DNA of 64,000 bases from JALYUM01 sp036688685 (GTDB taxonomy: Bacteria; Pseudomonadota; Gammaproteobacteria; Burkholderiales; Burkholderiaceae_D). Where the stretch lies: NCBI RefSeq assembly GCF_036688685.1, contig NZ_JAQQPS010000008.1, positions 1 through 64,000 of the forward strand, read 5' to 3'. Of this stretch, positions 1 to 7,762 are shown one piece after another (positions within the stretch are counted from its first letter, which is position 1; each line of letters begins with the position of its first letter). The notes beneath the pieces are model-generated. The model was not told the DNA's origin, did not search any database, and worked only from the letters and a program-made list of their open reading frames with translations. The translations under genes and the position numbers were made by a program.

Positions 1-57
1 GTGGAAGTGCAGTAATGCATTAAGCTAACCAGTACTAATTGCCCGTACGGCTTGTCC
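1..57 (+). rRNA. 23S ribosomal RNA, 3' end (partial)
   Basis: The first bases match the very conserved 3' tail of bacterial 23S rRNA (the stretch with GCATTAAGCTAACCAGTACT, then TTGCCCGTACGGCTTG). Only the last few dozen bases are inside the window; the gene continues upstream. The 3' end is set by eye just before a perfect hairpin. The 5S gene follows in the same orientation, so this is the end of an rRNA operon. Confidence 0.9.
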
Positions 58-58
58 C

Positions 59-78
59 TATAACCTTAGCAGGTTATA
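59..78 (+). repeat. Hairpin just downstream of 23S rRNA
   Basis: TATAACCT, a four-base loop (TAGC), then AGGTTATA: a perfect 8-bp stem directly after the 23S 3' end in the 23S-5S spacer. It lacks a T-run, so it is not an intrinsic terminator. It may be a processing or stability element of the rRNA precursor; that role is inference. Confidence 0.5.
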
Positions 79-189
79 TAGATGAGATTTACAGTGTTGT
101 ATGTTGTTGATACACGCTACTCAAAACAATAAAACTTACTTCTTCCAGATTCTGAGCAGCGTTCATGTGAACGATGCTCGTACAAGTTA

Positions 190-305
190 TGCCTGATGAC
201 CATAGCAAGTCGGTCCCACCCCTTCCCATCCCGAACAGGACCGTGAAACGACTTTGCGCCGATGATAGTGCTGCAACCAGTGTGAAAGTAGGTTATCGTC
301 AGGCT
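190..305 (+). rRNA. rrf: 5S ribosomal RNA
   Basis: About 116 bases that begin TGCCTGATGACCATAGCAAG and end TATCGTCAGGCT, so the two ends pair (GCCTGA with TCAGGC) as in 5S rRNA helix I. The internal CCCATCCCGAACAGG is the usual 5S loop B/C signature. It lies about 130 bases after the 23S end and is followed by an intrinsic terminator. End points are good to a base or two. Confidence 0.95.
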
Positions 306-320
306 AGTTATAAGAGAGAA

Positions 321-351
321 ACCCCGTACAAAAATGTGCGGGGTTTTTTTT
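321..351 (+). terminator. Intrinsic terminator of the rRNA operon
   Basis: ACCCCGTACA, loop AAAA, TGTGCGGGGT (10-bp stem with one G-U pair) followed by a run of T. It lies 16 bases past 5S and separates the rRNA operon from the convergent gene that ends at 355. Confidence 0.92.
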
Positions 352-354
352 CGT

Positions 355-1932
355 CTATAACTGCTCCAGATTCTTGCCTCGCAGGCCAATCAAGACGGCA
401 GTCCCATCGGGCTTGACGCGAAATTCGCCAAACCGCGCACCTTGCCAACGGTTCGCTTCGCCTTCCTTGAAGAACCAGGCGTCCGTCACAAAAACAGGGT
501 GATCAGAGGTGCCTGACAGGTTGATCTTGATTTCACCTGATGACAGCGGCGTACCGTTATCCGGCCGTTCGGCCGTCCACACGCCGCGTTCGTCCATCGT
601 TCCCACTAGTGCGGAGATAGGCGATTCGGCGTGCGGAAAAGTATTGATCCCAAACGTCAGCCGCATATAGTCTCCCTGCATCAAAGAGCGCGGGTCTACC
701 GGCGCCAGTTCGACGAATAGCGTTGTGCCTGCTCGTGCGACAGCTTCTTTCTGCATAATCGACAGGTTTGCGATGCCCAGCGTCAGCATGGCACAACCGA
801 GAAATGCAATCGCATGCGCCCGAGTTCGCGTGTGGGGCAGCGCGACCGGCACTGCTGGCTTGATTGGGGAGAAAGGTCTTAGAAAAGCCACCGTCAACGC
901 AAGTATGCATCCCGACGCAGCAAGCAGCATCGCTTTGTTAACCAGGGGCCATTGCAAGGAAAAATAAAAATTGCCCATCCACCATACCAGCATGCAGCCG
1001 CACAGGATGGCGGTGGATGTACGTCCGGTGATCAAGGCGACAGAACCGATCAACGCGAGCACGCAGAGTGACGGAATATACCAGGCAAACGTTCCCAGGA
1101 TGAGTGCAAGCGTGACAAACCATAGCGCCCGCATCGGTGCCCATTTCCACGCCAGCAAGGCTGCCGCACTCAAGGTCACCCCAACCGATGCGCCAGCCTG
1201 CATGGGCATAAACGCCGGCAAGTCGTGGCCCCAGCGGTTGAGCCAACCATCCACTTCAAAGAAAAAGAAAGCATCGTTTACCCAAAATGGGGAACAGATA
1301 ATCGCTGCACTCATCCCCAGGCTGACCGCTTCCATTCCAGCCCGGATCTGCGTCGAAAGACCTTGCCGCGAAGTCAGGGAGGATAGGAGGCACCAGAAGA
1401 CGCTCATTTCCAGTATCGCCCACATTTTCCATTCTCTGTGCATCGATGAAAAAGGATACAAGCTTTGCATGCTGACGATACCGACGATACCGGTGATGCC
1501 CATCCCCGCGCCGAGAAGCATACGCAACCAGGGCTGCGGGACGATCACGGAGGCGGCCGCAAATACCGCGAACATCGATAGTGCGGCACTGGCACTACTG
1601 CCATTTTCTGCAATATAAAAATACAGCACCAGAGCACTTGCCACCAATCCCGCGAGGGACAGTTGTTCCAGGAATAGCGGCGGCCGGGACCTTAGCAGGG
1701 CAGTTGTGCCGCACAGCACAGCGGCGCACAGTATGGCTAGCATCGACGAACGGCCGCCACCGCCCATCACGAACAACAACACTGCGAATGGAATGGCCGC
1801 AAACCACGCCCCAATGCCGGTAAACACGGTGAGCGGCCAGGGCCGTGGCGCATGCTCTGGTGCCTCGTCAACGGGCGCCAGCAATCCGGCGATGACGCCT
1901 TGCGCCAGGATGCGATCAATCTGTTTACTCAT
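355..1932 (-). CDS. DUF4401 and GDYXXLXY domain membrane protein
   Basis: 525-residue protein with many hydrophobic segments through the first ~370 residues (DUF4401-type membrane region), then a soluble C-terminal part with GDYMRLTF, which fits the GDYXXLXY family signature. The two domains are often separate neighbouring genes; here they are joined in one polypeptide. Function is unknown in the family; inner-membrane location is inferred. The ATG at 1932 has GGGAG a few bases upstream and overlaps the end of the DUF2157 gene by 8 bases (ATGAGTAA), so the two are surely co-transcribed and probably translationally coupled. It ends close to the rRNA terminator, transcribed towards it. Confidence 0.82.
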   Translation of the reverse strand: MSKQIDRILAQGVIAGLLAPVDEAPEHAPRPWPLTVFTGIGAWFAAIPFAVLLFVMGGGGRSSMLAILCAAVLCGTTALLRSRPPLFLEQLSLAGLVASALVLYFYIAENGSSASAALSMFAVFAAASVIVPQPWLRMLLGAGMGITGIVGIVSMQSLYPFSSMHREWKMWAILEMSVFWCLLSSLTSRQGLSTQIRAGMEAVSLGMSAAIICSPFWVNDAFFFFEVDGWLNRWGHDLPAFMPMQAGASVGVTLSAAALLAWKWAPMRALWFVTLALILGTFAWYIPSLCVLALIGSVALITGRTSTAILCGCMLVWWMGNFYFSLQWPLVNKAMLLAASGCILALTVAFLRPFSPIKPAVPVALPHTRTRAHAIAFLGCAMLTLGIANLSIMQKEAVARAGTTLFVELAPVDPRSLMQGDYMRLTFGINTFPHAESPISALVGTMDERGVWTAERPDNGTPLSSGEIKINLSGTSDHPVFVTDAWFFKEGEANRWQGARFGEFRVKPDGTAVLIGLRGKNLEQL

Positions 1933-2896
1933 TGCTGTCTCCCGAGTGCAGTTGGCGGCGCAGGGTTGCTAGAATTGCCGCGATACTCAGGCCGCAAAAT
2001 CCACAAGCCACAACGCCGATGATAAAGACGGGGCCGAGAATGTCGTCGAATGGGCCACTCAATGTCGCGGACACAACAGCGGTATCGATCAGAAAATTGA
2101 GGGCGAGCGCGCAGGCGCACAGGGCGACGATGTCGAATGACGCCGTTCTGGCGTAAAAGACGGTAACGAGCCCAACCAGGAGGACCAGGATGGTTGCCGC
2201 CCCGTGGCCGTCTCTAGCGACGATGCCAGGGAGAGCGATCATGGAAACCAGGCCAAGCGCTGTGGCAATCGCGACACCCGAAGAATACGGACCGGCTTGC
2301 GTCAAGTGCCGAAATGAGCGCGATAGCGACAAAGCAAGGAGCAGTGCGGCGGCGCAGCCGATGACCGCATGCGTATCGGGAGTATTGCGAAACACGCCGT
2401 TCCCACCATTCGACCATAGCCCGATGGCGGTCATGGCGACGCCGACCCATGCCACGCGCAAGATTTCCGCGCGCACCACGATCACGAGCGGCAAGCCCAG
2501 CGCGCTCCACAGAGCAAACAGTTGCCAGGGGTCGGCACCGGTTTGATAGGTCTGCCCGAAATAGGCAAACAAGGCGCCGATGGCGATGAAAGCAAACAAT
2601 GCCATTCCAGTGCGCAATCTTGACCACAAGGCCGCGCCGATGCATGGCAGGAGCACCATTGCCTCGAGCATGCCGAATTGCAGCGGTCGCCCGAGGTTCG
2701 ACCAGTTCGCGGCGATCCAGCACACGAGGCCGGCGCCAAGGAGAAGGGCGCTGACGGCAGCGAGCCCAAGACGTATATGGGTGGTGAGCGATGGCGGCGG
2801 AATATCGAAGCCGGCCAGGCGCCATAGCCCCTGTGTTGTTGATGAGTCGACTTGATGACGTGCGCAATAATCCAGCAAGGCAAGGCGTGTATTCAT
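1925..2896 (-). CDS. DUF2157 domain membrane protein
   Basis: 323 residues. A short soluble N-terminus is followed from about residue 45 by alternating hydrophobic segments; the first, with LLLGAGLVCWIAANW, is the typical DUF2157 signature. The ATG at 2896 was chosen because GGGGGAAAG lies at good distance in front; an in-frame extension upstream has no protein-like character. DUF2157 genes commonly sit with GDYXXLXY genes, as here, and the pair probably forms one membrane assembly of unknown role (inference). Confidence 0.82.
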   Translation of the reverse strand: MNTRLALLDYCARHQVDSSTTQGLWRLAGFDIPPPSLTTHIRLGLAAVSALLLGAGLVCWIAANWSNLGRPLQFGMLEAMVLLPCIGAALWSRLRTGMALFAFIAIGALFAYFGQTYQTGADPWQLFALWSALGLPLVIVVRAEILRVAWVGVAMTAIGLWSNGGNGVFRNTPDTHAVIGCAAALLLALSLSRSFRHLTQAGPYSSGVAIATALGLVSMIALPGIVARDGHGAATILVLLVGLVTVFYARTASFDIVALCACALALNFLIDTAVVSATLSGPFDDILGPVFIIGVVACGFCGLSIAAILATLRRQLHSGDSNE

Positions 2897-3028
2897 GAAC
2901 TTTCCCCCAAGCATTATGCAAATGGCAAATCCCGCGATGCGTCCAACCCGCGGGAGGCGCGGACGATTGTTGCGGGAGGACGCTCCCCGACGTTTGACAG
3001 AGCGCAGTGCAGTGCAAGCCATGCACTA

Positions 3029-3040
3029 TTCCGATCGGAA
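3029..3040. promoter_or_regulatory. 12-bp perfect palindrome in divergent intergenic region
   Basis: TTCCGATCGGAA lies between the divergently transcribed DUF2157 operon (start 2896) and the small gene at 3113. A perfect palindrome in a divergent promoter region may be an operator for a dimeric regulator, but I do not recognise the motif. The rest of this ~215-base gap shows no clear gene. Confidence 0.3.
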
Positions 3041-3112
3041 ATCGTGCTGCTGATCAATTGACTTGGGAGGCCAGGCAGCAAGAATCGATCTCTCACTTAT
3101 CAGGAGATCTAC

Positions 3113-3412
3113 ATGAATACTGGAAACGAATCGCATGCACTGGCCGACAAGCTATCTGCGCCTTTGGCAAAAATAGTCGACCGGCATAAGGACAAGATCA
3201 GTGCGCTGCTCCTCAGCGGCAGTACATCAACCGTCGGGGAGGCATTGGGAAAAGACGAGAATGTGCGCAGGGTTGCCAGCTTTTGTTATCCCTTGCTGCC
3301 CGGCCTGCTGCGGCTTGTAGTGAAGGAGCACATGTTCATCAACTTCGTCATGCAGAATCGGGAGAGATTGTTGGCGCATTTGCCGCCGCCGCTCGACGCA
3401 CATGCGGCTTGA
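3113..3412 (+). CDS. Hypothetical protein, 99 aa
   Basis: Small protein I do not recognise. The N-terminal half is charged (KIVDRHKDKISALL), and the C-terminal half has a mildly hydrophobic stretch (YPLLPGLLRLVVKEHMFINF) that looks amphipathic rather than a true membrane span. There is no signal peptide. The ATG has AGGAG at 8-base spacing, which supports translation. It ends 6 bases before the convergent MFS gene. It is monocistronic, divergent from the DUF2157 operon. Confidence 0.65.
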   Translation: MNTGNESHALADKLSAPLAKIVDRHKDKISALLLSGSTSTVGEALGKDENVRRVASFCYPLLPGLLRLVVKEHMFINFVMQNRERLLAHLPPPLDAHAA

Positions 3413-3418
3413 CCAAGC

Positions 3419-4858
3419 TTAAGGGGGCGTCGTCTCCGGGGCTGCGACTGCGGCGGCGGCCTTCCCCTTGCTGATACTCTCACCATCGCCCCGGCGCAGA
3501 CGAACGAACAATAAGGCCGAAAACATCGTCACCACCGACAGCGTCAAAAACGCGTGGTGAATCGCATTGGTGACCATGACCTGATTGGTTTGCGGTACTT
3601 TGCCGAGGAACCAGGCAGTCACGATCGAGCCGCAGGCCAGGCCAAAACTCATCGATAGTTGCTGGAATGAGCTCGACAAGGTGCTGGCCATGCTCGATTC
3701 GCGCTGCTCGATGTCGGCATACGCCAGCGTGTTCATGCTGGAAAACTGCATCGAATTGAAAAACCCTTGCAGCAGGCCGATGCCGACGATGGCAATCAAG
3801 GGCGTGCCCGCATTAACGAGCGAGAACAGGCCGATGGTCACGCCAATAAACAAGGTGTTCACCACCAGCACCTGGCGATAGCCGAAGCGCGCCAGGATCT
3901 TCGGCGCAACCAGTTTCATGCACATTGCCGCCGCAGCGGCCGGCATCATCAGCAAGCCTGATTTCCAGGCCGGCAAACCCAGGCCCAGCTGGTACAGCAA
4001 GGGCAGCAGGAAGGGCAGGCCGCCCACGCCCAGGCGCGTAATGAAGCCGCCGACGACCGCGATGCGGAAGGTACGCACTTTGAAGAGCGCCAGGCGCAGC
4101 AGGGGGAACGCGAAATCGCTGGCATGCCAGACATAGGCCGCGATCAGGCTGACCGACAGTGCGAACATCAGGATGACGGTCGTCGGATCAAGCGAGTGCT
4201 CGCCAAAAATCTCCAGCAGCCACGACAGGATGGCAGTACCCGAGCTGAACAGGATCAACCCGACCACGTCGAGTGGTCGCGGATTGTCGCCCTTGTAATC
4301 GGGCATATGGCGATACACGAGGTACAGCGCAATCAGGCCAACCGGCACATTCACGAAGAAAATGGCCCGCCACGATACCCAATGCACCATCAAGCCACCG
4401 ACGGTCGGACCCAATAGCGGGCCGATCAGCGCGGGGATGATGACGAAGTTCATTGCGGCGAGCAGTTCGCTCTTGGGGAAGGTGCGGATGATGGCGAGAC
4501 GTCCGACCGGCATCATCATGGCCCCGCCGAGGCCCTGCAGCATGCGCGCAGCGACCATCATGGGCACATTCTGCGCCAGTCCGCACAGGACTGACGCCAG
4601 CGTAAATACCGCGATGGCAATACCGAATACTTTTCGGGTGCCGAAACGATCGGCCATCCAGCCACTGACCGGAATGCCCACGGCCAGGCTAATGATATAG
4701 CTGGTGACGACCGACTTCAAACTCAGCGGTGTGACTTGCAGCGTCGCCGCGATGCTGGGAATGGCCGTGTTGACGATGGTTGCATCGAGCTGTTCCATGA
4801 ACAGTGCGGTGGCAACCACCCAGGGCAAATAGCGCTTGACGGTGGACGCGTCGGTCAT
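3419..4858 (-). CDS. MFS transporter, DHA2 (EmrB/QacA-like) drug exporter family
   Basis: 479 residues with about 14 hydrophobic segments. The N-terminus (MEQLDATIVNTAIPSIA) is the typical DHA2 motif D1, GWMADRFGTRKVF is the MFS loop 2-3 motif, and LIGPLLGPTVGGLMV fits the antiporter motif C. It likely exports small hydrophobic compounds by proton antiport across the inner membrane; the substrate is unknown. It lies 10 bases after the pagL-like gene on the same strand, so the two are probably one transcript. No strong ribosome binding site is visible at the ATG, which fits coupling to the upstream gene. Confidence 0.88.
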   Translation of the reverse strand: MTDASTVKRYLPWVVATALFMEQLDATIVNTAIPSIAATLQVTPLSLKSVVTSYIISLAVGIPVSGWMADRFGTRKVFGIAIAVFTLASVLCGLAQNVPMMVAARMLQGLGGAMMMPVGRLAIIRTFPKSELLAAMNFVIIPALIGPLLGPTVGGLMVHWVSWRAIFFVNVPVGLIALYLVYRHMPDYKGDNPRPLDVVGLILFSSGTAILSWLLEIFGEHSLDPTTVILMFALSVSLIAAYVWHASDFAFPLLRLALFKVRTFRIAVVGGFITRLGVGGLPFLLPLLYQLGLGLPAWKSGLLMMPAAAAAMCMKLVAPKILARFGYRQVLVVNTLFIGVTIGLFSLVNAGTPLIAIVGIGLLQGFFNSMQFSSMNTLAYADIEQRESSMASTLSSSFQQLSMSFGLACGSIVTAWFLGKVPQTNQVMVTNAIHHAFLTLSVVTMFSALLFVRLRRGDGESISKGKAAAAVAAPETTPP

Positions 4859-4868
4859 CGGCAGTGCA

Positions 4869-5426
4869 TCAGAAGTGGCGTGCGACTTTCAACACCAGGA
4901 AGTTGACGCCGCCGTTCGGATGCTTGATGCCGCCGTTCGAATAGTGCTGCAGCTTGAAGCCGGCTTCCCATTTGTTTTCGAAGACGTAGCCGGCGCCGAT
5001 GTGGTCGCCGAACTGGAATGCCGTGGCGAGGCGTTTTTCGTTGTTGTCATACAGATGAGAAAACAGCGACACGCCAATGCCGCCTTCGCCGTAGAAACCC
5101 AGCTTGTCGTCGCGCTGAATACGGAAAACCGGCGTCAGGTTGACGACCGTAATGTTCTGATGGCCGCCCCGGTTGGCATTCGCATCGTTGCCGCGCCATT
5201 GCGCCACGTTGGCGTCCCAGTAGCCGCCCAGGTGATAACCGTAGTTGGAAAACCAGCGCGCCGACCAGTCGGACTGCACGGAACCACGGATAAATTGCAC
5301 CTTGGCGCCGCTACCCACCTCGATCGCTGCGCCGTCAATGATGCCATCGGCGGCGTGCGCCGCCTGGGTGCCGGCCAACAGGGCAAGCGCTGCTAAGGTT
5401 TTTCCAACACGCAAATTGAGGAACAT
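4869..5426 (-). CDS. pagL: PagL-like lipid A 3-O-deacylase (acyloxyacyl hydrolase)
   Basis: 185 residues. Signal peptide with cleavage near AAHA/ADG (residue 25), then alternating beta-strand pattern ending in an aromatic C-terminus (ARHF), as in an eight-stranded outer-membrane barrel. The PagL hallmark H-Y-S-N is at residues 161-164, giving the His161 and Ser163 pair. In characterised PagL the third catalytic residue is a Glu about 13-14 residues after the His; here those positions are Val174 and Asn175, so activity is uncertain. PagL removes the 3-O acyl chain of lipid A in the outer membrane. First gene of a probable two-gene unit with the MFS exporter; divergent from the dehydrogenase at 5531. 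Confidence 0.85.
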   Translation of the reverse strand: MFLNLRVGKTLAALALLAGTQAAHAADGIIDGAAIEVGSGAKVQFIRGSVQSDWSARWFSNYGYHLGGYWDANVAQWRGNDANANRGGHQNITVVNLTPVFRIQRDDKLGFYGEGGIGVSLFSHLYDNNEKRLATAFQFGDHIGAGYVFENKWEAGFKLQHYSNGGIKHPNGGVNFLVLKVARHF

Positions 5427-5530
5427 AATTACTTTCAGTTAAAAAGAATGAGTATTCACGATATTGTACTGGGCTTGCCGAATTGGCGTAGCCTGCACAA
5501 TTCCCTCTATCTTCTTTTTGAAAGCGAAGC

Positions 5531-6457
5531 ATGCGCAGCCCCACCATTGCATTTCTTGGCATCGGCCTGATGGGCAAACCGATGGCCGCCCGCCTGCTTG
5601 AAAACGGGTTTATCGTGCACGCCTGGAACCGGACTGCCGCGAAGGCGCAGACACTGGCTGCGCTCGGGGCCATTGTCGAATCCGACCTTGCACAGGCGGT
5701 TGCGGGCGCCGACATCGTGATCTCGATGCTGGAAGCCGGCGGTGCGGTGTCATCCACCATGGCCGCCGCCGTGCCGGCGTTGCGGGAAGGCGTGCTGTGG
5801 ATCGACATGAGTTCGATTCGCCAGGACGAAGCGCTGGCCAACCATGCGACGCTCGCCAGGTATGGCATCCGCCACCTCGACGCCCCCGTGTCCGGCGGCG
5901 TGGCCGGTGCCGAAGCGGGAACCCTCGCAATCATGGCTGGCGGAAACGCGGTCGATTTTGCCGCGGCGGCCGCGGTGTTGACCGCAATGGGATCTGCGGT
6001 CCTGGTCGGCCCGGCCGGCAGCGGCCAGGTCGCCAAACTGTGCAATCAATTGATCGTGGGCGCCACGCTGCACATCGTTGCCGAAGCGTTGTTACTGGCG
6101 CAGGCGGCAGGCGCCGACCCGGCCGCCGTGCGGGACGCCATCCGCGGCGGCTTCGCCGGCAGCAAAATCCTGGAAATGCATGGCCAGCGCATGCTGGACC
6201 GAAACTTTATTCCCGGCGGCCAGGTCAAAAGCCAGCTGAAAGATCTGCGCAATATCCTGGCTGCAGCCTCTGAAGCGGGGATCGCCTTGCCGGTTACGGC
6301 CATCGTGACGCAACAGTATCAATCGCTCAGCGCCGACTTGCCGCACGCCGACCATGCAGCCGCGCTGATCGCCCTCGAACGCATCAACCCCGGCCTGCGC
6401 CTGGGCGATGCGCCCGACCAATTTACAGCAGCGGCAAGTGCATCTCCGCCAGCCTGA
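5531..6457 (+). CDS. NAD(P)-dependent beta-hydroxyacid dehydrogenase
   Basis: 308 residues of the 3-hydroxyisobutyrate / tartronate-semialdehyde reductase family. FLGIGLMGKPMA at residues ~8-19 is the Rossmann dinucleotide motif; DAPVSGG near residue 118 is the substrate-binding loop; GQVAKLCNQ near residue 166 carries the catalytic Lys. The actual substrate cannot be told from sequence. The last 35 bases overlap the convergent amidohydrolase gene, so the C-terminal tail (alanine-rich, low complexity) is encoded opposite that protein's end. Confidence 0.88.
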   Translation: MRSPTIAFLGIGLMGKPMAARLLENGFIVHAWNRTAAKAQTLAALGAIVESDLAQAVAGADIVISMLEAGGAVSSTMAAAVPALREGVLWIDMSSIRQDEALANHATLARYGIRHLDAPVSGGVAGAEAGTLAIMAGGNAVDFAAAAAVLTAMGSAVLVGPAGSGQVAKLCNQLIVGATLHIVAEALLLAQAAGADPAAVRDAIRGGFAGSKILEMHGQRMLDRNFIPGGQVKSQLKDLRNILAAASEAGIALPVTAIVTQQYQSLSADLPHADHAAALIALERINPGLRLGDAPDQFTAAASASPPA

Positions 6458-7616
6458 TCCAGTAGCTGGAGCCGATCGGCAACAAGTTGTCGTTGAAATC
6501 GTAGCTGGCATTGTGCAACTGGCACGGACCGAGGCCGTGGCCGGCAGCGCGGTGGTCACCTTCGCCATTGCCGAGGAAAACATAGCAGCCCGGCTTGGCT
6601 TGCAGCATGAACGCGAAATCCTCGGCGCCCATGGTCGGCTCGACATTGGTGTTGACCTGGTCGGGGCCGACCACTGCGCGCATCGCTTCGATCGCCAGGC
6701 TGGTCTGTTCAGGATGGTTCACCAGCGGCGGGTAATTGCGCTTGAAACCGAAGTCGACCGTCGCATTGAAGCCGGCGGCAATGTGGGTCGCCATGTCCTG
6801 CATACGCTGTTCGATCAGGTCGAGCACTGGCGTCGTAAAAGTGCGTACGGTACCGATCATGACGGCTTCGTCGGGGATGATGTTGGTTGCGCTGCCGGCA
6901 TGGATCTGGGTAATCGACAACACCGCCGTATCGAGCGGGCTTTTTTCGCGCGACATGATGGTTTGCCAGCCTTGGGCGATGTTCACCGCCACCATGATCG
7001 GATCGACGCCCCGGTGCGGTTGCGCGGCATGCGCCCCCTTGCCCTTGATGACCACGCGGAACTCGTTACTCGACGCCATCATCGGACCGGCGACCACGCC
7101 GAAGGTACCGGCTGCCATGCCCGGCCAATTGTGCATGCCGTAAATCGCATCCATCGGAAATTGTTCGAACAGGCCGTCTTCGATCATGCGGCGCGCGCCG
7201 GCGCCGCCTTCTTCGGCCGGCTGGAACACCAGATAAATGGTGCCGTCGAAGTTGCGGTGTTGCGACAGATAGTGCGCCGCGCCCAGCAGCATGGCCGTGT
7301 GGCCGTCATGCCCGCAGGCGTGCATCTTGCCGGCATGTTTGGAGGCATGTTCGAAACTGTTAATTTCTTGCAAAGGCAAGGCGTCCATGTCGGCGCGCAG
7401 GCCGATCGCGCGCGGCGACGAGCCATTTTTGATGATGCCGACCACACCGGTGATGCCAAGGCCGCGTACAACCGGAATGCCCCACTCGGTCAGGCACGCG
7501 GCCACCACGTCGGCGGTACGTTGTTCTTCGTAGCAAAGTTCAGGATGGGCGTGCAGGTCGCGCCGGATCTGCTGCAGCTCGGCCTGAAACGCCAGGACTG
7601 GTTCGACTAGTTTCAT
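6423..7616 (-). CDS. M20 family amidohydrolase (hippurate hydrolase-like)
   Basis: 397 residues. RRDLHAHPELCYEE near the N-terminus, MHACGHDGHTAMLLGAA (metal-binding Cys and His residues) and PAEEGGAGARRMIEDG (metal-binding Glu) are the M20D aminoacylase/hippuricase signatures. It likely removes N-acyl groups from amino acids or opens related amides, in the cytoplasm. Start ATG at 7616 has GGGAGAG in front; 12 more in-frame codons upstream look non-coding. The gene converges on and overlaps the dehydrogenase by 35 bases and is divergent from the molybdopterin enzyme. Confidence 0.9.
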   Translation of the reverse strand: MKLVEPVLAFQAELQQIRRDLHAHPELCYEEQRTADVVAACLTEWGIPVVRGLGITGVVGIIKNGSSPRAIGLRADMDALPLQEINSFEHASKHAGKMHACGHDGHTAMLLGAAHYLSQHRNFDGTIYLVFQPAEEGGAGARRMIEDGLFEQFPMDAIYGMHNWPGMAAGTFGVVAGPMMASSNEFRVVIKGKGAHAAQPHRGVDPIMVAVNIAQGWQTIMSREKSPLDTAVLSITQIHAGSATNIIPDEAVMIGTVRTFTTPVLDLIEQRMQDMATHIAAGFNATVDFGFKRNYPPLVNHPEQTSLAIEAMRAVVGPDQVNTNVEPTMGAEDFAFMLQAKPGCYVFLGNGEGDHRAAGHGLGPCQLHNASYDFNDNLLPIGSSYWIRLAEMHLPLL

Positions 7617-7762
7617 GGTGCTCTCCCGGAGAATGCAAGTATGCCAATTCATCTTTATAACTATTGTAGCCCTTTGAAAGAGAAGTCAGCCACCCCATCG
7701 CCGCGCCCCCAAGAATCGTATAAAGTAACGTTTTGCTGCGCAATATTTCCCGTGGATTTTTG

